The notes under the pieces: generated by a model | The model's input: the letters and a program-made list of their open reading frames with translations, nothing else | What the model was told of the DNA's origin: nothing | The model's database searches: none | Shown here: positions 1 through 5,101 of the stretch, in pieces | How positions within the stretch are numbered: position 1 is the first letter of the stretch | How the letters are laid out: every line of letters begins with the position of its first letter | Source: an uncultured Devosia sp. | Lineage (GTDB): Bacteria; Pseudomonadota; Alphaproteobacteria; Rhizobiales; Devosiaceae | Direction: 5' to 3' | Length of the DNA: 6,227 nt | Assembly: GCA_913775215.1 (NCBI GenBank) | Contig: CAJYKO010000110.1 | Coordinates: 1-6,227, forward strand | Made by a program: the position numbers and the translations under genes

Positions 1-2654
1 GGGCAAGGCGCATTGCGCGAGAGCCCCACGAGCAGCTTCGGATCGAGCGGCGGCAGCGCGCCGACATCGGAATCGTCACCCACCGCATCATTCTCCCCGG
101 TCGTCGGGTCGATATGGCTTTCTTCGAGCTTGGTCAGATCCAGCACCGGCGGCGGCTCGGGCTGGCGCATCTGGATCTGGATATGGCTCATCTGCTGGGT
201 GACCTGCTCGCGCAGGCCCGAAAGCAGGCCCTGGAACAGCTCATAGGCTTCCTGCTTATATTCAGTCAGCGGATCGCGCTGCGCAATACCGCGCCAGCCG
301 ACAACCTTGGAGAGGTGGTCGAGCAGAACAAGGTGCTCGCGCCAGAGGCCATCGATCGATTGTAGCAGGACGGACTTTTCCACCTGCCGCATGACTTCGC
401 CATAGGCCTCGTTCTTGGCCGCGATGACGGCGTCGGCAGCCTCCCGAATGCGGGTCTCGACGGTTTCCGCCTCGATGCCCTCTTCCTTGGCCCATTCGCT
501 CACCGGCGCATCGACATTAAGATACTGCTTGGCCTCGGCTTCGAGCTGTTCGGATTTCCACTGTTCCGGATAGGCGCGCGGCGGGATGGCCTTGGCGACG
601 ATATTCTCGACCACGTCATGACGCATCTCGGTTACGGTCTCGCTGACATCCTGGGCATCCATGAATTCGAGACGCTGTTCGAAGATCACCTTGCGCTGAT
701 CGTTCATCACGTCGTCGTATTTGAGGATGTTCTTGCGGATATCGAAGTTGCGACTTTCGACCTTGCCCTGTGCACGCTCGATGGCCTTGGTCACCCACGG
801 ATGGGTGATGCTTTCGCCCTGTTCGAGCCCAAGCTTGCCCAGCATGGAATCCATCGAATCCACCGGGAAGATGCGCATCAGGTCGTCCTGCAACGACAGG
901 AAGAATTTCGAATGGCCGGGGTCGCCCTGACGACCCGAACGGCCACGCAGCTGGTTGTCGATACGGCGCGATTCATGCCGCTCGGTGCCGATCACCATCA
1001 GGCCGCCTGCGGCAAGAGCCTTCTGCTTTTCATCAGCGATCTTCGCCTTGATTTCAGCGATCTTGGCTTCGCGCGCTTCGCCCTCGAGTTCCTTGGCCTC
1101 GCGCTCGATGCGCATTTCAAGGTTACCGCCGAGCTGAATGTCGGTACCGCGGCCGGCCATATTGGTTGCGATGGTGATCGCGCCCGGCAGGCCAGCGTCG
1201 GCGACGATGAAAGCTTCTTGCTCGTGGTGACGGGCATTGAGCACGTTCATCTGACCCACATTTTTCTTGCGAAGAATATCGGCCAACATTTCCGATTTTT
1301 CGATCGAGGTCGTGCCGACGAGCACCGGCTGGCCACGCTCCTGGCATTCCTTGATCAGGTCGGCAATGGCGTCGAACTTTTCCGCTGCCGTGCGATAGAT
1401 CGCATCGTCTTCATCGATACGCTGGATCGAGAGGTTCGTCGGGATGGTGACGACGCCGAGATTATAGATGTCAGCGAATTCTTCGGCTTCCGTCGAGGCC
1501 GTACCGGTCATGCCGGCCAGCTTTTCATAGAGACGGAAATAGTTCTGGAAGGTGATTGAAGCCAGCGTCTGGTTTTCCGACTGGATCTTGACGCCTTCCT
1601 TGGCTTCCAGCGCCTGGTGCAAGCCTTCGGAATAGCGGCGGCCCGGCATCATACGGCCCGAGAACTCGTCGATGATCACAACCTCGCCGCCTTCAGGCGT
1701 ATCGCGGGTGATATAGTCCTTGTCCTTGCGGAAAAGCTTATGTGCACGCAGCGCCGAATTGGCGTGGTGAACGAGCGCCACGTTCTCGACGTCATACATG
1801 GACTCGCCCTTGAGGAGCCCGGCTTCCGCCAGTGCCGCCTCGAGCTTTTCGACGCCCTGGTCGGTAAAGGTGGCTGAACGATGCTTTTCATCGAGCTCGA
1901 AATCGCCCTCGCCGATGATCGGCATCAGCGCATTGATCTTGATGTAAAGCTCGGAACGGTCTTCGGACGGACCGGAAATGATCAGAGGCGTACGAGCTTC
2001 GTCGATAAGGATGGAGTCCACTTCGTCGACGATGGCAAAGGCATGCCCGCGCTGCACCATCTGGTTGCGCGCATATTTCATGTTGTCGCGCAGATAGTCG
2101 AAGCCGAATTCGTTATTGGTGCCGTAGGTGATATCGGCCGCATAGCTTTCGCGGCGCTGCTGGTCGGTCAGGCCATGGACGATGATGCCATAGGAAAGGC
2201 CGAGGAAATTGTAGATCTGGCCCATCCAACTGGCGTCGCGGCGGGCAAGGTAGTCATTGACCGTAACGACATGGACGCCTTTGCCCACAAGCGCATTCAG
2301 ATAAACCGCAAGCGTTGCGACCAGCGTCTTGCCTTCACCGGTCCGCATTTCAGCAATGGCGCGGTCGTTAAGCACCATGCCGCCGATCAGCTGCACGTCG
2401 AAGTGACGCATGCCGAGCACGCGCTTGGAGGCTTCGCGAACGGTCGCGAAAGCGGGAACAACCAGATCGTCGAGATCGGCGCCCTGGGCCAGCTGCGCCC
2501 TGAATTCGGCGGTGCGGGCGCGCAGCTCATCGTCGCTCAGCTTGGCCAGTTCGGGCTCGAGCGCGTTGATCGCAGCCACCTTGCCCTGATAGCGCTTGAC
2601 CTGCCGATCCGACGGCGATCCGAAAATCCGCCGGGCGAGCGAAGCGAGAGCCAT
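1..2654 (-). CDS. secA: Preprotein translocase ATPase SecA (3' end cut by the window edge)
   Basis: SecA is the cytosolic ATPase that binds preproteins and pushes them through the SecYEG channel. I translated the minus strand from the ATG at 2654; the frame stays open to the edge, giving 884 residues against about 900 for the family. Visible landmarks are Walker A MRTGEGKT (103-110), Walker B VDEVDS (209-214) with DEARTPLIISGP after it, AGRGTDI (500-506), and the second-motor-domain motif LRGRSGRQGD (569-578) with its arginine fingers. The helical scaffold IDGLWREHL has Trp771. After an acidic, proline-containing linker the sequence ends at SRNAPC plus a partial Pro codon, the beginning of the C-terminal zinc-binding motif that contacts SecB and ribosomes; the remaining Cys/His ligands lie outside the window. 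The start is supported by GAAGGA nine bases upstream. No frameshift or missing motif was seen. The gene is divergent from the isomerase gene. Confidence 0.98.
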   Translation of the reverse strand, partial: MALASLARRIFGSPSDRQVKRYQGKVAAINALEPELAKLSDDELRARTAEFRAQLAQGADLDDLVVPAFATVREASKRVLGMRHFDVQLIGGMVLNDRAIAEMRTGEGKTLVATLAVYLNALVGKGVHVVTVNDYLARRDASWMGQIYNFLGLSYGIIVHGLTDQQRRESYAADITYGTNNEFGFDYLRDNMKYARNQMVQRGHAFAIVDEVDSILIDEARTPLIISGPSEDRSELYIKINALMPIIGEGDFELDEKHRSATFTDQGVEKLEAALAEAGLLKGESMYDVENVALVHHANSALRAHKLFRKDKDYITRDTPEGGEVVIIDEFSGRMMPGRRYSEGLHQALEAKEGVKIQSENQTLASITFQNYFRLYEKLAGMTGTASTEAEEFADIYNLGVVTIPTNLSIQRIDEDDAIYRTAAEKFDAIADLIKECQERGQPVLVGTTSIEKSEMLADILRKKNVGQMNVLNARHHEQEAFIVADAGLPGAITIATNMAGRGTDIQLGGNLEMRIEREAKELEGEAREAKIAEIKAKIADEKQKALAAGGLMVIGTERHESRRIDNQLRGRSGRQGDPGHSKFFLSLQDDLMRIFPVDSMDSMLGKLGLEQGESITHPWVTKAIERAQGKVESRNFDIRKNILKYDDVMNDQRKVIFEQRLEFMDAQDVSETVTEMRHDVVENIVAKAIPPRAYPEQWKSEQLEAEAKQYLNVDAPVSEWAKEEGIEAETVETRIREAADAVIAAKNEAYGEVMRQVEKSVLLQSIDGLWREHLVLLDHLSKVVGWRGIAQRDPLTEYKQEAYELFQGLLSGLREQVTQQMSHIQIQMRQPEPPPVLDLTKLEESHIDPTTGENDAVGDDSDVGALPPLDPKLLVGLSRNAPC

Positions 2655-2663
2655 GGGTGTACA

Positions 2664-2669
2664 TCCTTC
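2664..2669 (-). promoter_or_regulatory. Ribosome binding site of secA
   Basis: The minus strand reads GAAGGA nine bases before the secA ATG at 2654. A second ATG (minus-strand 2664-2662) overlaps the end of this site, but it is out of frame with SecA, so the site fixes the start at 2654. The TGA of a short upstream ORF (2670-2668) overlaps the site. Confidence 0.7.
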
Positions 2670-2780
2670 AATTTCTGTGGCGTGGCGAAAGGGGCGGGCA
2701 GCTTGCACGAGCGCGCCAGCGGCCCATCTCGCCTCGTCACAACTCTGGGAGGCCTTTTTGGCTCCCCGTGTGGATTGATC

Positions 2781-2830
2781 CGTGGAAAGCTTGGGGCAAA
2801 ACCAGCCCGGCTCCACGCTTTGGAAAAGCG
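2781..2830 (-). other. Two adjacent inverted repeats at the start of the predicted secA leader
   Basis: The first is an interrupted hairpin: CGTGG (2781-2785), AGC (2788-2790) and GGGC (2794-2797) pair with GCCC (2805-2808), GCT (2810-2812) and CCACG (2813-2817), leaving a 7-base loop. The second is a perfect 6-bp stem, CGCTTT (2816-2821) with AAAGCG (2825-2830), around a 3-base loop. They share two bases, so they may be alternatives. Neither is followed by a T run on either strand, so they do not look like terminators. They may structure the 5' end of the secA message, but no function can be assigned. Confidence 0.3.
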
Positions 2831-2835
2831 GCTGA

Positions 2836-2864
2836 GATGTAAGAGTGGGGTCCTGTCTTGTCAA
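2836..2864 (-). promoter_or_regulatory. Candidate sigma-70-type promoter of secA
   Basis: On the minus strand a perfect TTGACA -35 lies at 2864-2859. After a 17-base spacer comes TACATC at 2841-2836, which matches TATAAT at only three positions. Transcription would start near 2829, giving a leader of about 175 bases before secA. The -35 and spacing are good and the -10 is weak, as is common in alphaproteobacteria. This is an inference from sequence alone. Confidence 0.45.
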
Positions 2865-3010
2865 TGTTGGCGAAATGGGCCACACCTTTGTCGCCCGGTC
2901 CAGCCGGCGCCTCGGCACCGGTCCAAACCGACCGGAAAGCGGCACAATTTGGCCCCCTTGTTATGTGAGGCAAGGCGCGCTTTGGGCCCCACCGCCCCGA
3001 ATGATCATGT

Positions 3011-3026
3011 CCGGCCTGCGGGCCGG
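3011..3026 (+). other. GC-rich hairpin just upstream of the isomerase gene
   Basis: CCGGCC (3011-3016) pairs perfectly with GGCCGG (3021-3026) around the 4-base loop TGCG. It ends 21 bases before the first candidate ATG and just ahead of the ribosome-binding region, so it would sit in the 5' leader of the message. It might protect the 5' end or tune translation. It could also be chance in GC-rich DNA. Confidence 0.3.
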
Positions 3027-3047
3027 CCCAGGAGATCCAGGACGTTC

Positions 3048-3995
3048 ATGATGAAGTTTTCCTCGCGCCTGATGCGCACCCTTTGCCTTGCCGCACTCAT
3101 TGGCGCCGCGCCGACGCTGGGCGCCTTTGCGCAGGACGCTGCCACACCGGCCGCTCCCACTGCCGAGGCACCTGCCGCAGCCGCGCCGGAAACCGTCGTT
3201 GCCAAGGTTGGCGATGACGAGATCACTGAAGCCGATCTCAACTTTGCCGCCGAAGATCTCGCCCAAGACCTTGCGCAGATGCCGGCTAATGAACGCCGCG
3301 CCTTTCTCCTTCGCGTCCTTATCGACATGAAGGTCATGGCTGGCGCAGCCAAGACTGCCGGCATGGACCAGACCCCGCTCTTTGCCCAGCGCCTCGAATA
3401 TCTCAAGGATCGTGCGCTCCGCCGCGCCTATTTCGCCGATGCCATCGCGGCCGGCGTCACCGAAGAGCAGGTTCGCGCCGAATACGACAAATACGTCGCC
3501 CAGTTCCAGCCGCAGGAAGAAATCCACGCCGCACACATCCTGGTCGAGACCAAGGAAGAAGCTGACGCGATCGAGGCCGAGCTCAAGGGCGGCGCTGATT
3601 TTGCCACCATCGCCAAGGAAAAGTCGATCGACCCCGGTTCAGGCGCCAATGGCGGCGACCTCGGCTTCTTCTCCAAGGGCATGATGGTCCCTGAATTCGA
3701 GACCGCTGCCTTCGCCCTCGCCAACCCGGGCGACATCTCTGCGCCGGTCCAGTCCCAGTTCGGCTTCCACATCATCAAGCTCGAAGAAAAGCGCGAGTCT
3801 TCGCCGCCGTCCTTCGAACAGGTCGCGCCGCAACTGCAGCAGCAGGTTTTGATGCGCGTCTTCAATGAGAAGGTCGCAGAACTGATGAATGGCGTCACCG
3901 TCGACGTCACCGACCCAGAGCTCAAGGCCGCCATGGACGCTCAGGACGCCGCTGCCGCAGCGCCCGCAGCAGAAGGCGAAGCCGCACAGCAGTAA
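3048..3995 (+). CDS. Exported parvulin-type peptidyl-prolyl cis-trans isomerase
   Basis: The predicted product is a 315-residue periplasmic folding helper that isomerises Xaa-Pro bonds. The N terminus is a classic Sec signal peptide: basic start (K3, R7, R10), hydrophobic core at about 12-25, and an AFA|Q cleavage site after residue 28. An Ala/Pro-rich linker follows (30-48), then a helical SurA/PrsA-like N-terminal part (about 49-155). The parvulin domain spans about 158-248 and includes HAAHILV (160-166), GGDLGFFSKG (202-211), VPEF (214-217) and QFGFHIIKL (237-245). The tail is helical and ends Ala-rich. ATG codons at 3048 and 3051 are adjacent; AGGA at 3039-3042 is 5 or 8 bases upstream respectively, so the second may be the real start. 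The same frame is open far upstream, but the signal peptide places the start here. The gene ends at an intrinsic terminator. Its exact ortholog (PrsA-, PpiC- or SurA-like) is not decided. Confidence 0.93.
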   Translation: MMKFSSRLMRTLCLAALIGAAPTLGAFAQDAATPAAPTAEAPAAAAPETVVAKVGDDEITEADLNFAAEDLAQDLAQMPANERRAFLLRVLIDMKVMAGAAKTAGMDQTPLFAQRLEYLKDRALRRAYFADAIAAGVTEEQVRAEYDKYVAQFQPQEEIHAAHILVETKEEADAIEAELKGGADFATIAKEKSIDPGSGANGGDLGFFSKGMMVPEFETAAFALANPGDISAPVQSQFGFHIIKLEEKRESSPPSFEQVAPQLQQQVLMRVFNEKVAELMNGVTVDVTDPELKAAMDAQDAAAAAPAAEGEAAQQ

Positions 3996-4016
3996 GTTTT
4001 AGGCTTTTGGAATTTT

Positions 4017-4048
4017 GGCCACTCGGTTTCGACCGGGTGGCCTTTTTT
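4017..4048 (+). terminator. Rho-independent terminator of the isomerase gene
   Basis: A 10-bp stem, GGCCACTCGG (4017-4026) with CCGGGTGGCC (4033-4042), contains one G-T pair and closes the 6-base loop TTTCGA. Six T residues follow at 4043-4048. It begins 22 bases after the isomerase stop. The converging tetR gene ends only 14 bases beyond the T run, but on the minus strand the stem is not followed by a T run, so termination should be mainly of the plus-strand transcript. Confidence 0.88.
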
Positions 4049-4061
4049 GTTTGGCCAAGTG

Positions 4062-4679
4062 TCAGGCGGGTTTATAGCCCGCGCAGCCCATCAGCATGCC
4101 GTCGACGACGCCTTCGATCGAGCCCATCGCCTCTTCCACCCGGTTGATCAGCAATTGGTGCCAGGCAAAGGAGATGATCATATCAATGACCAATTCGCCA
4201 TTGACCTCGGGCGCCAACTCTCCCCGCGCCTTGGCCCGCTCGATGATCACCACCGTCGTTTTCTTGCGCTCGGTCTGATAGGCAAAGAGCGCCGCTGCCG
4301 CATCGGCATCGTTCTGCGCCTCGGCAATGATGGCGCGATAGACCGTGCCGCAAAGACTGTCCTTCCAAAAACCAAGCAGGTGATTTTCAAGCAGCGATAT
4401 CAGGTCGCCGCGCAGTGAGCCGGTATCGGGAAAGCCGCGCGCGTTCTTGAACCGCTGATAGACATCGAGCATCAAAAGCGTGCGATTGGGCCACCAGCGA
4501 TAGATCGTCGGCTTGCCCGCCCGCGCGCGCCGCGCTACGGCCTCGATGGAAAAGCCGGCAATCCCCTCTTCGTTGAGGATTTCCTGCGCCGCATCAAGGA
4601 TCGCTTCCTGGCTTGCGGGATTACGCCGCGCGCCGATCGATCGCCTGGTATTTTCGTCTAATTCTGCCGTGCTGGTCAT
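4062..4679 (-). CDS. TetR/AcrR-family transcriptional repressor
   Basis: This 205-residue protein has the usual TetR size and plan. The DNA-binding domain covers about 22-70: SQEAILDAAQEILNEEG (23-39) is helix 1, FSIEAVARRARAGKPTIY (43-60) covers helix 2 and the start of the recognition helix, and YRWWPNRTLLML (60-71) closes it. The rest (about 85-200) is a helical ligand-binding and dimerisation domain; it resembles the TetR_C_11 type, though that is from memory. The effector cannot be read from sequence. The gene is divergent from the small membrane protein gene, with 97 bases between them that carry two strong inverted repeats, so the likely role is repression of that gene and of itself. 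The start at 4679 fits the normal short, basic TetR N-terminal arm, but only a weak GAAG lies two bases upstream, so the ribosome binding site is poor. Confidence 0.93.
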   Translation of the reverse strand: MTSTAELDENTRRSIGARRNPASQEAILDAAQEILNEEGIAGFSIEAVARRARAGKPTIYRWWPNRTLLMLDVYQRFKNARGFPDTGSLRGDLISLLENHLLGFWKDSLCGTVYRAIIAEAQNDADAAAALFAYQTERKKTTVVIIERAKARGELAPEVNGELVIDMIISFAWHQLLINRVEEAMGSIEGVVDGMLMGCAGYKPA

Positions 4680-4717
4680 GGCTTCTATATGGGCTGAAAT
4701 AATCTCGAAGAAAAGAC

Positions 4718-4746
4718 TTGAACGAAACGGCTCGTTTCGTTATTTA
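4718..4746 (+). promoter_or_regulatory. Candidate promoter of the small membrane protein gene
   Basis: TTGAAC at 4718-4723 serves as -35 (four of six matches to TTGACA). After a 17-base spacer TATTTA at 4741-4746 is a weak -10. Transcription would start near 4753, inside O2, about 25 bases before the ATG at 4777. Occupation of O1 would occlude both promoter elements. This is inferred from sequence spacing only; no equally good promoter for tetR was found on the minus strand. Confidence 0.45.
4721..4741. promoter_or_regulatory. Perfect inverted repeat, probable TetR operator O1
   Basis: AACGAAACG (4721-4729) and CGTTTCGTT (4733-4741) are exact reverse complements separated by the three bases GCT. 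The size, AT-ended arms and position between divergent regulator and target genes are typical of TetR-family operators. It lies exactly between a candidate -35 (4718-4723, sharing three bases) and -10 (4741-4746) reading toward the membrane protein gene, and 42-62 bases upstream of the tetR start. Binding here should block the plus-strand promoter and probably tetR as well. Confidence 0.75.
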
Positions 4747-4766
4747 ACGGAACGTACCGTTTCGAT
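4746..4766. promoter_or_regulatory. Second, imperfect copy of the inverted repeat, probable operator O2
   Basis: AACGGAACG (4746-4754), spacer TAC, then CGTTTCGAT (4758-4766). It matches O1 at 16 of 21 positions, with three of the five differences in the spacer, and its arms pair at 7 of 9 positions. It starts 25 bases after O1. The inner arms of O1 and O2 also pair with each other (CGTTTCGTT with AACGGAACG, 8 of 9), so the four half-sites alternate in orientation. This suggests two dimers or more binding side by side. It covers the predicted transcription start of the membrane protein gene. Confidence 0.65.
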
Positions 4767-4776
4767 AGGGGTTCAC

Positions 4777-5007
4777 ATGTCCTATTCCGCTCGTGCCCGC
4801 ATGGCCTTCCTCATGACCTTTGCGGTCTATCCAGTGGTCGTCATCTACGCGACCATCGTCGCTGCCCTTACCCCCGGCTGGGAATTCTGGCAGCGCAGCA
4901 TGATCCTCGTGCCCTTCATGGCGACGACCATCGTCTTCTTCATCGTCCCCTTCATCACCACCCGCTTCGGCGCATTCATCGCCGGCAAGAAGAAGATCGC
5001 GGCCTGA
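4777..5007 (+). CDS. Small two-segment membrane protein, unassigned (possibly DUF2798-like)
   Basis: The product has 76 residues. After a basic start (R6, R8) come two hydrophobic segments, about 10-31 and 42-64, joined by a short loop containing PGWEFWQRS. The C terminus ends in GKKK, so both ends probably face the cytoplasm by the positive-inside rule. The two-helix plan with a G-W-x-x-W loop and a proline-containing second helix recalls DUF2798 proteins, but I cannot confirm membership, and no function is known to me. The frame is open from 4513, but that stretch is antisense to tetR; the ATG at 4777 is preceded by AGGGG at 4767-4771 (5-base spacing) and lies just after the operators. It is the obvious target of the divergent TetR repressor. 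argJ begins 94 bases downstream with no clear terminator between. Confidence 0.8.
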   Translation: MSYSARARMAFLMTFAVYPVVVIYATIVAALTPGWEFWQRSMILVPFMATTIVFFIVPFITTRFGAFIAGKKKIAA

Positions 5008-5101
5008 GGCCAACTTCCAAGCCTGACGGGGCGCGAAGCCTTGCACCCGTCACACGAATGGGGCACATCAAAGCCATTGCTTTACCGTCCAAGGTTCTGA
5101 A

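Larger units (their letters stand above)
2655..3047. other. 393-bp divergent intergenic region between secA and the isomerase gene
   Basis: I see no convincing protein gene here. The region holds the putative secA promoter and leader, and the unmapped promoter and 5' leader of the isomerase gene. Inverted repeats are frequent: an interrupted hairpin at 2781-2817, a perfect 6-bp stem at 2816-2830, CCTTG/CAAGG at 2956-2960/2971-2975, and a 6-bp GC stem at 3011-3026. One plus-strand frame stays open across the whole region and continues into the isomerase gene, which could mislead a gene finder. No plus-strand -35/-10 pair was good enough to annotate for the isomerase gene. Confidence 0.6.

Noticed and set aside
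618..1559. 313-codon plus-strand ORF
   Set aside because: It is wholly antisense to well-conserved SecA codons; long antisense frames are expected in GC-rich genes. The translation shows no recognisable domain.
2737..2973. 78-codon minus-strand ORF upstream of secA, considered as a SecM-like secretion monitor
   Set aside because: It has no signal peptide, hydrophobic segment or arrest-like motif, and its start lies upstream of the predicted secA promoter, so it would not be on that transcript.
2961..3536. 191-codon minus-strand ORF over the isomerase gene
   Set aside because: It is antisense to the signal peptide and N-terminal part of the isomerase and shows no family features of its own.
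4017..4042. Use of the isomerase terminator as a bidirectional terminator for tetR
   Set aside because: On the minus strand the stem is followed by CCAAAATTCC rather than a T run, so it would be weak in that direction.
4513..5007. Extended 164-residue version of the small membrane protein
   Set aside because: The added N-terminal part is antisense to the DNA-binding end of tetR and runs through the operators. The ATG at 4777 has a ribosome binding site and begins a coherent membrane protein.
5001..5011. GGCC-TGA-GGCC hairpin at the stop codon of the small membrane gene, as a terminator
   Set aside because: It is only a 4-bp stem with no T run after it; chance occurrence in GC-rich DNA is likely.
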